Assembly: GCA_022600195.1 (NCBI GenBank)
Contig: JAHZKX010000021.1
Location: forward strand, 50,972-114,971
Source: Planctomycetota bacterium
Lineage (GTDB): Bacteria > Planctomycetota > Planctomycetia > Planctomycetales > Planctomycetaceae
Length of the DNA: 64,000 bases
Direction of reading: 5' to 3'
Shown here piece after piece: positions 44,874 through 53,710 of the stretch. Within the stretch, counting starts at the first letter, position 1. The number at the start of each line of letters is the position of its first letter. The notes beneath the pieces are model-generated. The model was not told the origin of the DNA. It was given only the letters and a program-made list of their open reading frames with translations, and ran no database searches. A program made the translations under genes and the position numbers.

Positions 44874-45254
44874 ATGAGAAAGGTGTTTGTTCTTGAAGAG
44901 CGGACACACATCGTTTCTGAGCTTCAATGGCAGTTAGAGGAAGAAACGGATTGGAGCATTCGTGGGTTTTCATCAGAAGTCAATCTGTTTCAGCATTGTC
45001 TTCGCGCGAATACGGAAGAACTGATCGTGATAATTGACCTGAGTATCGGCAAGCAGGTTTGTTTGCAGTTTTTACAAAGATGCCAGGATCCAAAGAGTTC
45101 TTTTCCCTTGATCGTTTTTTCGGAACAACCTCTCTTGAATCTGGAATGGGCATTACGAGAATTAGGCGTCTTTCACTTGCAGGTTGGCAGGTTGGAACCA
45201 GAGAGAATTGCAAAAATATGTCGGTGGTATTTTCGTTCAGGTTTATTGGGATGA
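44874..45254 (+). CDS. degenerate response-regulator receiver-like protein
   Basis: A 126-residue stand-alone CheY-like fold with no output domain. Strand 1 KVFVLEERTHIVSEL has Glu8-Glu9 where receivers carry the acidic pair; the phosphoacceptor position is Asp55 in LIVIIDLSIG; strand 4 FPLIVFSEQ carries Ser at the Thr/Ser site. The invariant Lys of the K-P motif is absent (FHLQVGRLEPERI). It may thus not be switched by phosphorylation in the usual manner. ATG 44874 follows a GGGTGGG-like region. The mrp gene starts 150 bases downstream; a link is not evident. Confidence 0.75.
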   Translation: MRKVFVLEERTHIVSELQWQLEEETDWSIRGFSSEVNLFQHCLRANTEELIVIIDLSIGKQVCLQFLQRCQDPKSSFPLIVFSEQPLLNLEWALRELGVFHLQVGRLEPERIAKICRWYFRSGLLG

Positions 45255-45405
45255 ATGACTCAGTCATAAACCGGCCACCTGCTTTAAGAGAAATCATTGT
45301 TCAGAGCGCGTAAGCCTTTCAGATGGTCCATCTGGTTTTGAGAGGAAGTTCTGAATTTCATGAAACACGAATCAATATTGCGGTAATAGAGAGCACAACA
45401 AACTG

Positions 45406-46488
45406 ATGGGTAATTCCGAAATTAATGAAGTGAATCTACAGAACTGTCTACAAGAACTTGTCGATCCTGTTTTCAAAAAAACATTATCTTCCTCACGGTT
45501 TTTAAAAGAGGCTACGGTTAGTGATTTGGGAAAAGTGAATGTGCATATTGAATTGCCCGTTCCCTCTTATCCGCTGCAGGCCGAGTTGTCAGAGCTGATT
45601 CAAAAATCCATTCAGGAACATTTCCCTGAGAACCAGGATGTAAATATTGAATACAGCACCAATATCAGGGGAAAACAGTCCGGAGGACGACTGGGACTCA
45701 ATGTGAAAAATATTATTGCCGTCGGTGCTGGTAAAGGGGGAGTTGGAAAAAGTACTGTAGCAGCAAGTCTGGCTTATGCTTTGAAGCAGTTTGGTGCGCG
45801 CGTGGGGCTGGTCGATGCTGACGTTTACGGACCCAGTATTCCACATATGGTGGGAACGCAAGAAAAACCAGTGGCTCAGGAATTTCAGGGTAAAGATGGC
45901 CAGACATTAACTCGAATTATTCCCGTTGAGGCGGAAGGTTTAAAAGTGATGTCGATGGCGTTTTTTGTCGAGCCCGATCAAGCCGTCATCTGGCGAGGTC
46001 CGATGCTGCACAAAGCAATCACTCAGTTTCTGCAGGATACCGAATGGGGGGAACTTGACTATCTGATTATCGACATGCCTCCGGGAACAGGCGATGTTTC
46101 ATTAACTTTGTCCCAGTTACTCGACCTGGCCGGTGCTGTTATTGTCTGTTCGCCCCAACAAGTGGCATTATTGGATGCGGTGAAGGCAGTACAGATGTTT
46201 CGACAGGTAAAAATTCCAGTATTGGGGATTGTAGAAAATATGTCTGGGGAGTTTTTCGGACGGGGAGGAGCCAAAGCCAGGGGAGAAGAATTACAGATTC
46301 CCTTTTTGGGTGAATTACCAATGAATGCCGAAATCCGTGAAAAATCTGATATGGGTAATATCGCTCAGTTAGTCGAGGAAGGTTCGGAATCTCGAACACA
46401 TCTGTTAAAGATGGCTGAGACGACCGCGATTGAAATTGCCCGCTCGTTGCTTGAGAATCCGATTACACCACCTTTGGAAATACTCTAA
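45406..46488 (+). CDS. mrp: Mrp/ApbC-type P-loop NTPase, Fe-S cluster carrier
   Basis: 360 residues. N-terminal MIP18-like (DUF59) domain, residues about 8-95: LQNCLQELVDPVFKK ... VSDLGKVNVHIELPVPSYP. NTPase domain: deviant Walker A VGAGKGGVGKSTVAASLAYAL, switch LVDADVYGPSIPHM, Walker B-like YLIIDMPPGTGDVSLTLSQ, then GAVIVCSPQQVALLDAVKAVQMF. The usual C-terminal Cys-x-x-Cys cluster motif is absent: ENMSGEFFGRGGAKARGEE runs directly where it should be. Cluster binding must then use other ligands or the protein differs in role. Stop overlaps the sufE start (TAATG), a translationally coupled pair. Confidence 0.93.
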   Translation: MGNSEINEVNLQNCLQELVDPVFKKTLSSSRFLKEATVSDLGKVNVHIELPVPSYPLQAELSELIQKSIQEHFPENQDVNIEYSTNIRGKQSGGRLGLNVKNIIAVGAGKGGVGKSTVAASLAYALKQFGARVGLVDADVYGPSIPHMVGTQEKPVAQEFQGKDGQTLTRIIPVEAEGLKVMSMAFFVEPDQAVIWRGPMLHKAITQFLQDTEWGELDYLIIDMPPGTGDVSLTLSQLLDLAGAVIVCSPQQVALLDAVKAVQMFRQVKIPVLGIVENMSGEFFGRGGAKARGEELQIPFLGELPMNAEIREKSDMGNIAQLVEEGSESRTHLLKMAETTAIEIARSLLENPITPPLEIL

Positions 46489-46958
46489 TGAATTCAGATC
46501 AAAGTTCATCACTTCAAAATATGACCAATAACATGATAAGTATTGAAGAATTGCTGGCAGAGTTTGAGTTTCTGAACGACTGGGAAGAACGCTGTGACTT
46601 TCTGATTGATCTGGGGTTCGAACTACCACCCATGACCGATTCAGACAAGACAGAAAAAAACCGTGTGCATGGATGTCAAAGCATGGTTTGGCTGACGACT
46701 GGCTTGCAGAAGGTGGGAGAACGAAAAGAACTCCAGATTATTGCAGACAGTGATGCCCTCATTGTAAAAGGATTAATCGCCGTACTGCTGGCGATTTATA
46801 ACCATAAGACTCCCGAAGAAGTGATGCAAATTGATGTCAAACAGTATTTTTCACAACTACAACTTGATAAGTATCTCAGCTCACAAAGAAAAAATGGTCT
46901 GTTTGGAATGGTCGAGCGAGTTCAGCAGGAAGCAAAATTACTGGCTGATCAAAATTGA
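46488..46958 (+). CDS. sufE: SufE-type sulfur acceptor
   Basis: 156 residues. ISIEELLAEFEFLNDWEERCDFLIDLGFELPPM, then NRVHGCQSMVWLT with the sulfur-accepting Cys63, and DALIVKGLIAVLLAIYNHKTPEEV, all typical for SufE/CsdE. It takes persulfide sulfur from SufS and passes it to the assembly scaffold. Start ATG 46488 overlaps the mrp stop. The matching sufS is at 38134-39372. Confidence 0.94.
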   Translation: MNSDQSSSLQNMTNNMISIEELLAEFEFLNDWEERCDFLIDLGFELPPMTDSDKTEKNRVHGCQSMVWLTTGLQKVGERKELQIIADSDALIVKGLIAVLLAIYNHKTPEEVMQIDVKQYFSQLQLDKYLSSQRKNGLFGMVERVQQEAKLLADQN

Positions 46959-46973
46959 GCGGCTGGCTTCTCT

Positions 46974-48335
46974 TTAGTTGTTTTCTGTAACTTCCGCGGG
47001 AAACGCGATCTTCTCAAACCGAAACTCAATGGGAGCAGCGGTGATCAGGGTGGGAGCCAGATAAGTCAATTGATAACGGTCCTGCTTTAGAGGGAGATCA
47101 GTAAATTGATATAGCACACTGATCTTGCCGGCACTTTCCAGGGTTGTTTGAGAGGATCCATTCAACCAGTATTTTTTGCCTTGTGGATTTTGCAGGTAAG
47201 CCCGGTTGTGGTAGATCCATGTACGGTGCGATTCGAACGCAGGACCACCATAATCATAACTTAAAGAGATGCGAATATTCAGATTCTGAGTAGAGTCGAG
47301 CTCTTTTTTTTCTGCCTTAACTAATTCGACGGTAATATTTCCCCGTCGACGAATTGCTCCCTGTGATTGAAAGAGATCATCAAACGTGATGGGCAGCGTT
47401 TCAGCGGCCAGTTCCATTTTCAGTCGTCCCTGAATCTGGATTGTCTTGATGCGTTGTTGACTGTCCCTGATCCACTGCATGGTGATTTTTAAATCCTGGC
47501 CTCCTTCTCCCAAGGGTATTTCATACTTCGCGTAGCGATTGAATGCGGGTAGGTTGAGATGGGAGTCTCCTGTTGCCTTGATTTTGTCGGCTGCATAACT
47601 CAGAAATAGAGGCCTTAATCGTGGTTCGACCTGGATCAGAAATGTGGCGCGTAGTAGTTCCCGGTTCGAACTTCCGATGAGAGGTCTTCTCTGAATGTTT
47701 ACGATTTCAATCCGAAACGGCCCCTGAAAACAAACCTTCGATTTATCCGTTATCGAAACTGATCGTTTTTCAGTCTCCTGTTGAAGCTGCAAAACTCCCT
47801 TGGAACCACTTACCTGATATGTAAGAGTTAGTTTTTGAGAGAGATCATCTATGGTTTTCCAGAAGGGAACTTCCACATAATTCACATCGATGCGCGTCTT
47901 TAAAACGGATTCAGGCAAATTTTTTGAATCGAGGGGATTTCCTGTCTGGTGAGTGATCGCGATCAAAATTTGATTCAGCGAGAATGTGCCTTTCAAATTG
48001 ACATGGGAGGCTTTGATAGACTCTTTCGCTGCCCGTTTTTCTATTTGAAGTCGCACGCTTTGCAGGGCTTCTTTTACGGAATTACTCGAAATGAGTTCGG
48101 GAGGAGGCAGCAAAGACAAAACGGGTTTTCCCAGTTTTACCAACTGAACTTCAGCCTGCTGCCGGATTTTACGCTGATTCGAATCCAGTTTGAGAATCAG
48201 TTCCGAGATTTGCTTTTGGATCTGCTTCTGAGTTGAAACCTGCGCTGGCCGTGGGTCGGAATCTGATTTACCCACTGTCTGTAACCAGGACAGACAGAGT
48301 ATGGCTATTCCTAACTGAAACCAGACACGTGACAC
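46974..48335 (-). CDS. secreted hypothetical protein, 453 residues
   Basis: MSRVWFQLGIAILCLSWLQTVG is a signal peptide. Residues about 35-105 are helical (LILKLDSNQRKIRQQAEVQLVKLGKPVLSLLPPPELI), with the look of a HEAT-type repeat. Residues about 110-175 (VNLKGTFSLNQILIAITHQTGNPLD ... YVEVPFWKTIDDLSQKLTLTY) resemble an STN/secretin N-domain. The remaining 280 residues are beta-rich (FRIEIVNIQRRPLIG, AQIQVEPRLRPLF-like). Function unknown. It converges on sufE with a 15-base gap. Confidence 0.75.
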   Translation of the reverse strand: MSRVWFQLGIAILCLSWLQTVGKSDSDPRPAQVSTQKQIQKQISELILKLDSNQRKIRQQAEVQLVKLGKPVLSLLPPPELISSNSVKEALQSVRLQIEKRAAKESIKASHVNLKGTFSLNQILIAITHQTGNPLDSKNLPESVLKTRIDVNYVEVPFWKTIDDLSQKLTLTYQVSGSKGVLQLQQETEKRSVSITDKSKVCFQGPFRIEIVNIQRRPLIGSSNRELLRATFLIQVEPRLRPLFLSYAADKIKATGDSHLNLPAFNRYAKYEIPLGEGGQDLKITMQWIRDSQQRIKTIQIQGRLKMELAAETLPITFDDLFQSQGAIRRRGNITVELVKAEKKELDSTQNLNIRISLSYDYGGPAFESHRTWIYHNRAYLQNPQGKKYWLNGSSQTTLESAGKISVLYQFTDLPLKQDRYQLTYLAPTLITAAPIEFRFEKIAFPAEVTENN

Positions 48336-48629
48336 AGGGATCTTTCTATATCAAACTGAAAACGACCAAAAAAACAAATATCAGCGATGCAACAACTACT
48401 TTATTGTAACCGAAACCTCGAGGAGATAAACACCGGGATCAACGGGTAATGCAATCGACGTGTTGATAATAACCGGTACGTTCCAGTCAATTCCTACTGT
48501 TTAAACCATAGATTGATGGCAGATCCTGAATTCTGGAACCACGCTCAAAAACAGGGGTTAAACTATAGAAAGAGAACTCTTTATGGAGCAAAATTCCACG
48601 AATTTGCATGCTGAACCGAGGCGACCCCG

Positions 48630-49814
48630 ATGCTAACCTGTTTTCGTAACATCTTATTTTTCTTGACTGGGGTCAGTCTTTCTCTCCTGACTGCAGACTC
48701 TGCCTTTGCCAAGCCGCCCTCTCTGATCGAGATCAAAACGAGCAGCGATGTCTATCTTGGAAAATCGATTGCTCATAACCATGATGTGAGTTGGATGATG
48801 GACCAGGCTGGTATGTTATCCGAAATTCCTTTGAAGAAAGTGACTTCGTTTCGTCGAGTCGCTGCGGAATTTCAAAGGCTGCCTCTCAATAAAATGAAAC
48901 TCCAGTTACAAAATGAGTTTGGCCCTTTTTTTGAAGTGATCTCAACCAGACATTACTTGATTTGTGCACCACGCGGTAAGGCCAAAGCTTATGGTGGTGT
49001 GTTTGAAGATCTCTATCAGTCATTTTCCCACTACTTTTCGTTACGAGGTTATCAGGTCAAGTCTCCTGAATTTCTAATGGTAACAATTATTTTTCCTGAC
49101 CGTACCCAGTTTTACGATTACTGCAAAAAAGATGGTGTGCGTACGAGTCAGGGCTTGCTGGGGTATTATCACCCGCACTCAAATCGAACCGCTTTATTTG
49201 ATCAAAGTACGGCGACAAAATCAGTCAGTATAGAACAGGATCGAGAGGAGAATGAATTTACCTATTCTCGACTTTCAACAAGTGGTAAAAATCTGACAGA
49301 AGCCTTGCGCGATACTATGATTCATGAAGCCACGCATCAGGTTGCATTTAACACAGGATTACATTCACGCGTAGGCGAAAATCCCCGCTGGGTCGTCGAA
49401 GGATTGGCAACCACTTTTGAATCTGATGATCTGCGGACTCATACAGGAGGCCGGGGAAAATCAATCTCACGAATTAATCGTAATCGGCTTCTCTGGTTCG
49501 CCAATTATGCACAGAATCGGCGTAAAAAAAATTCGCTACAGTCATTTATCAGAGAAGATAAACTGTTCCAGTCATCGACCTTCGATGCCTATGCAGAGGC
49601 ATGGGCTTTGACTTTCTTTCTGGTGGAAACTCAACCTGCCCGGTATGCACGCTATTTGAAAAAAATATCACAGCGGGATCCTCTCAAAGAATACCCGGCT
49701 GAGTCTCGAGAGCGGGACTTTAAAGAAGTGTTTAAAACGAATCTGAAATCGCTGGAAGTCGATTACCTGACGTTTATCGATCAGTTGACTCAGGAATTAA
49801 GTCGCCAGAATTAA
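48630..49814 (+). CDS. secreted DUF1570-like HExxH metallopeptidase-like protein
   Basis: 394 residues. MLTCFRNILFFLTGVSLSLLTADSAFA is a signal peptide. EVISTRHYLICAPRGKAKAYGGVFEDLYQSF and VTIIFPDRTQFYDYCKKDG precede DTMIHEATHQVAFNTGLHSRVGE (HExxH) and PRWVVEGLATTFES (third ligand Glu). This is the DUF1570 arrangement. The family is abundant in planctomycetes and of unproven activity. Its stop shares four bases (TTAA, 49811-49814) with the stop of the convergent actin-like gene. Confidence 0.85.
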   Translation: MLTCFRNILFFLTGVSLSLLTADSAFAKPPSLIEIKTSSDVYLGKSIAHNHDVSWMMDQAGMLSEIPLKKVTSFRRVAAEFQRLPLNKMKLQLQNEFGPFFEVISTRHYLICAPRGKAKAYGGVFEDLYQSFSHYFSLRGYQVKSPEFLMVTIIFPDRTQFYDYCKKDGVRTSQGLLGYYHPHSNRTALFDQSTATKSVSIEQDREENEFTYSRLSTSGKNLTEALRDTMIHEATHQVAFNTGLHSRVGENPRWVVEGLATTFESDDLRTHTGGRGKSISRINRNRLLWFANYAQNRRKKNSLQSFIREDKLFQSSTFDAYAEAWALTFFLVETQPARYARYLKKISQRDPLKEYPAESRERDFKEVFKTNLKSLEVDYLTFIDQLTQELSRQN

Positions 49815-50833
49815 GCGACCCGACGGACCGTTTCCTCTTCCATTGCAGCGACAACCAGTGCGCCGCGGTCGATGGAAAACATTTCCTCTTGAATGAGAGA
49901 GACCTGGTGTTTGTCAAAACGAATATTTCGCTGAGACAGAGACTGCGTCAGTAAGTCTTCAAATCCTTCGATGAGAGAGAGTTCTCCCAGAAAGACCACC
50001 GGAGGTGTATCCAGAGTGGCAATATAGTCTTGCATACTTTCCATTTGTGGAACAAAACTGCCTAGCAGACTGTCAAGCAGTGATTCATACCAACCAGTTA
50101 CCATGCAATGACTTGTTAGATAGGGGCTGATATTATTCTCTGGGTTTAGTCGTTGTGCCTTGGCTTCCGCCAAATCAGGAACCTGTTGACCTTCCGGATT
50201 TTTAGAAACGAGTTTGCGGGCATTGGCCAATTGCTCATCCATCCATTCGCTGCCATAAGGCACAGAATTCCGGATGACCACACGACTCTGGTGGACCAGA
50301 CCGATTTCGGAATGGGAATGCCCCAGATAAATAACATATCCTGAAAAGTGTGCACTGGCAGGAAAGGCAGCCAAACTTGCAGCCAATGTAATAGTCGTTG
50401 CCAAGGGAGTGAACCCCTGCAATGAAATCAGTTGCGCTACCAGCCTGTTGAGTGATGATAAGGGATCAGTGCCCGGTGTGATGAAGGAGCAGTGCTCACC
50501 AGAGCTCTTCGCTTTTGGAAGGACCGATTGAATAAAGGTTGAAAGTAACTGTCGATGTACCGGATCATTCAGAACCAGTTCACCCTTGGAAAAAAGTGAT
50601 AACAAAGGTAGATTTGAAAATCGCGACAGCGAGCCTGCATTTTCTCCAGGAACGATGAGAGTCTCTTCCGAATAGAGGAAAGGGATCGCTAGCTTTTCGA
50701 GCAGCAAACGATTCTCTTTTGTATCTTCCATCACGGTGTAAACCGCTTCGATTGATCGACGCGTCAACTTATGGTCAGAATCGTTTTGTAATACTCTCAG
50801 GCTGGTTGAGCCAATCGTTAATGAACTACTCAT
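49811..50833 (-). CDS. degenerate actin/MreB-fold (ASKHA-like) protein, putative
   Basis: 340 residues, soluble. No family is certain, but the order of segments recalls the MreB/DnaK/PilM fold: N-terminal LTIGSTSLRVLQND as phosphate-1-like, GFTPLATTITLAASLAAFP (about 140-158) at the place of the EPxAA helix, GYVIYLGHSHSEIGLVHQSRVV then NSVPYGSEWMDEQLANARKL (about 165-208) like the phosphate-2 strand pair and GG-x-x-(M/F)-D-x-x-(I/L) segment, and PPVVFLGELSLIEGFEDLL (about 285-303) like the adenosine motif. The acidic residue of phosphate-2 (D-(I/L)-G) is replaced by Tyr-Leu-Gly, so ATP hydrolysis is doubtful. ATGA overlap with the SLBB gene upstream makes them one operon. Confidence 0.6.
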   Translation of the reverse strand: MSSSLTIGSTSLRVLQNDSDHKLTRRSIEAVYTVMEDTKENRLLLEKLAIPFLYSEETLIVPGENAGSLSRFSNLPLLSLFSKGELVLNDPVHRQLLSTFIQSVLPKAKSSGEHCSFITPGTDPLSSLNRLVAQLISLQGFTPLATTITLAASLAAFPASAHFSGYVIYLGHSHSEIGLVHQSRVVIRNSVPYGSEWMDEQLANARKLVSKNPEGQQVPDLAEAKAQRLNPENNISPYLTSHCMVTGWYESLLDSLLGSFVPQMESMQDYIATLDTPPVVFLGELSLIEGFEDLLTQSLSQRNIRFDKHQVSLIQEEMFSIDRGALVVAAMEEETVRRVA

Positions 50834-52602
50834 TTAGGCATCACCCCCTGCACTGCTTGCAACACGCGATCGAGAATCCCGGAATTCACGCTCGTTTCAC
50901 TTAGGACAGCCTCTGCTTTTTTCGATGAGGCTGGCCGAGCTGTTTTAGAAAGAGTGGGATTTCCCTCGGAAGACTTTGAAGACTCAGGATGAGATCGATC
51001 AAATCGAAATGCGGGAGCCTTCAGGTTTTTGTCTGTTTGCATGGGAGTTAAGGGTAAAGGTGCCGAATTTGTTGCTTCTTGAACTTGAGGAACACTCGTT
51101 TCACGATTTGTTCGTCCGCTGAAATGAGGTCCTTTCAGAGTTCCCTGTTGGTCGACTCGCACTGATTTAGATTGGTGACGCCCGTAAATATAAGTTTGCG
51201 ACGGAATCTGAGGGGTCTCTTCAATCACTGGGATTTTATTTTCCAGGATTTGTTCCAGCAGAGATTTTTTCGGCATCGGAGGCAAAGAGTTCCAATCCGT
51301 AATCTTCGTGGTGTGATCTTCCGACTTAAAGAATGAAGGTGACATCGAATGTGGTTTGAGATGATTCTTGTCTGACCTGCGGCCTGTCTGTGACCTTCGG
51401 GAAAGCAATTTCCACACTACACCCGCAATGACTGCCAAAAATAAGTAATAGCTCCATTGCGGCAGGAATGACGTACTTGCGTTTTCCGTTTCCTCAATAG
51501 TCGATAGATCGGTGTCATCCAGAATTTGAACCGTTTCTGTAGGTGGTGCAGGAGCAGCTTTCAATTCTATGTTGGGAACAGTCGTTGAAACAGAAGTATT
51601 CTGCTTCTGTGATTCACTTTCAAAATCTGATTTGTGCGTTTTATGTTCTGACGGAGAATTTCGGGATTGGGGAACCAGAGGTAAACTTGCGGCTGTCTGT
51701 TGCAGGAGGGGGCCATTTAGTTGCAGCGTGTCTTTTTCGTTTTTCAGAGGCCGCATTTCTTCTGGCAGAGAAATATTTTCCGGATGTGTGACTCTCTGCA
51801 GACTGCGATGTGTATTTTTTGTTTTATTCGGTGTTGTTTCAAGGTGAGACTCCGGAATCGAGGAGAGTGCAGACTGTAAACGGAGTGGGGTCGGCAGTGA
51901 ATGCGGAACCAATGACAGATCAAAACTCTTATGAGAACTCAGAACCAATACCGTTCCGGAAGCGAGTTTGGCAGTCAGTTTATTTGTTTTCAATTCAGGA
52001 TTGCTTCTGATTCGTTGTGGCGGAATTACTTTGATCGACTGTGCAATTTCCGGAAACTTTTCCAATGGTTGCCTCAGGCTGTGTAAAATACCAGCCAGAT
52101 TTGCAATTTCCGGCGGTACACCAAACACGACCGGGCGGTCCAACAAATTGAGAATCGCAAGTTGTACCAATTCTGGAGGGGCCTGAAACTGATTTCCTCG
52201 AAACCCGTTACTTTGATCGCCAGAGGAAATGTTGATCACATTCGTCGGTGATTTGAGAGCAATCAATACATCGCCGTGCATCAGAGAAAAATTCGTATTC
52301 GGTGAATACAATAAGTCCTGGCTGATACGTCCACCACGAACCACACGAATGATACCTGAAGATTTGGAAGTAAATCCGTGTGCTCTTGAAATCAACTTCC
52401 CTAAATCGTGTTGCGGATTCTTAACTTCATATGCCGCACAATGGACAAATTCTCCTAACAGGCCAATCACCGCTGTCCGCTGGAGTTGGTTTTGTGGTTG
52501 ATTGATCTCACGGACAACTGGTTGCGCATGAGCGAATCTTAATGATCCCGGTAACAGGATTATTGAAAAGAATAAAATACATAGTGTCCGCCAGCAGAGC
52601 AT
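50830..52602 (-). CDS. single-pass membrane protein with SLBB-like repeats
   Basis: 590 residues from ATG 52602, preceded by AAGGAAAGCC; the frame to 52692 adds 30 residues in front of the signal. Signal peptide LCILFFSIILLPGSLRFAHA. Residues 43-117 (AVIGLLGEFVHCAAYEV ... LISRAHGFTSKSSGIIRVVRGG ... LMHGDVLIAL) follow the SLBB beta-grasp pattern of polysaccharide-export proteins; residues 149-221 (AILNLLDRPVVFGVPP ... ASGTVLVL) look like a second copy. A Ser/Gln/Pro-rich stretch precedes one membrane helix (about 383-400, YYLFLAVIAGVVWKLLS), and about 190 polar residues follow inside. The stop overlaps the actin-like gene, whose product could dock on this tail. Confidence 0.7.
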   Translation of the reverse strand: MLCWRTLCILFFSIILLPGSLRFAHAQPVVREINQPQNQLQRTAVIGLLGEFVHCAAYEVKNPQHDLGKLISRAHGFTSKSSGIIRVVRGGRISQDLLYSPNTNFSLMHGDVLIALKSPTNVINISSGDQSNGFRGNQFQAPPELVQLAILNLLDRPVVFGVPPEIANLAGILHSLRQPLEKFPEIAQSIKVIPPQRIRSNPELKTNKLTAKLASGTVLVLSSHKSFDLSLVPHSLPTPLRLQSALSSIPESHLETTPNKTKNTHRSLQRVTHPENISLPEEMRPLKNEKDTLQLNGPLLQQTAASLPLVPQSRNSPSEHKTHKSDFESESQKQNTSVSTTVPNIELKAAPAPPTETVQILDDTDLSTIEETENASTSFLPQWSYYLFLAVIAGVVWKLLSRRSQTGRRSDKNHLKPHSMSPSFFKSEDHTTKITDWNSLPPMPKKSLLEQILENKIPVIEETPQIPSQTYIYGRHQSKSVRVDQQGTLKGPHFSGRTNRETSVPQVQEATNSAPLPLTPMQTDKNLKAPAFRFDRSHPESSKSSEGNPTLSKTARPASSKKAEAVLSETSVNSGILDRVLQAVQGVMPK

Positions 52603-52975
52603 CCGGCTTTCCTTGTGACGATTTGACAGTAGTTTAATAGAGGATCGAAAGAATACGATACAATCATTAAAATCGGCATAATTAGAGTTCAAACATCACA
52701 CAAAGTCTTGGATTTCGGTGAAAACACCTGATTCCAGAGGTGCATACACATTAGTGGTAAGTGTTGATTAACAAAAGGATTGAGGTAATCATCGGAGTCA
52801 GGGAGAAACTCCCTGGTATCTCAAATTGCGGTTAATTTCCTGAGGGGTATTTGTTCCAAGTAATTTGTGATATTGGTAGGATAAAGCAGTACATAAGAAG
52901 CAGTCGTGCGTTCCCTATGATGGTTACGTTTCTCGTATTCCATTAAGCGATTGATATGTAAGAGTTTATGAATTG

Positions 52976-53665
52976 ATGAGTCAGGATGTTTTTGTGAACG
53001 TTACAAGTTTAACTGTCGAGAATTATCTGAAAGCAATCTTGCAAATCAGTCTCCAGTCCGGTTCGGACTGGATCAGTACCGGTGAATTAGCCAAATATAT
53101 GGATGTGGCCCCCGGAACAGTGACCAGTATGCTCAAAACTCTGAAACAATCGCAGCATGTTGAATATCGACCTTACGAGGGCGCCAGCCTGACCGAGAGT
53201 GGTAAGCAGACTGCGATCAGAGTTCTGAGACGACATCGGTTGATTGAGCTGTTCCTGTTTCAGACTTTGAAACTGAGTTGGGATCAAATTCATGCAGAAG
53301 CAGAAAATATGGAACATGCAGTGAGTGATTTTCTGGTTGATCACATCGACGAGTTTCTCGGCTTTCCGGAAACCGATCCACATGGAGACCCAATTCCTTC
53401 TATCGATGGTCAAATGCGTCGTGCCTATCCCAATCTGACTACATTGGCCGCAAGCCAGATAGGAGCGAATGTCAAGATTGTCCAGGTAACCGATCAGGAA
53501 ACGGAATTCTTGCGGTTTCTATCTCGATCAGGATTAAAGATTGGCTCTGAAGGGATTGTCAAAGAAAAAAATAAAGAAGCGGGCATTGTTGTCTCGGAAT
53601 GGAATGGGCAACTGATTTCGATGGGGATTCATGTCGCAGAGAATGTGAAGGTGGTTCCTCTCTGA
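52976..53665 (+). CDS. DtxR/MntR-family metal-dependent regulator
   Basis: 229 residues from ATG 52976 (the TTG one codon earlier is disfavoured). Winged helix: LTVENYLKAILQISLQSGSDWISTGELAKYMDVAPGTVTSMLKTLKQSQHVEYRPYEGASLTESG. Dimer/metal domain: RHRLIELFLFQTLKLSWDQIHAEAENMEHAVSDFLVDHID with Glu/His ligands. C-terminal FeoA/SH3-like domain (LRFLSRSGLKIGSEGIVKEKN). Such proteins sense Mn2+ or Fe2+ and repress uptake genes. No transporter is adjacent, so the target is unknown; purB follows after 45 bases on the same strand. Confidence 0.9.
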   Translation: MSQDVFVNVTSLTVENYLKAILQISLQSGSDWISTGELAKYMDVAPGTVTSMLKTLKQSQHVEYRPYEGASLTESGKQTAIRVLRRHRLIELFLFQTLKLSWDQIHAEAENMEHAVSDFLVDHIDEFLGFPETDPHGDPIPSIDGQMRRAYPNLTTLAASQIGANVKIVQVTDQETEFLRFLSRSGLKIGSEGIVKEKNKEAGIVVSEWNGQLISMGIHVAENVKVVPL

Positions 53666-53710
53666 GAGAGGTGACATCAAACTGAATGAATCTGAGCTAA
53701 TAGAAACTAA

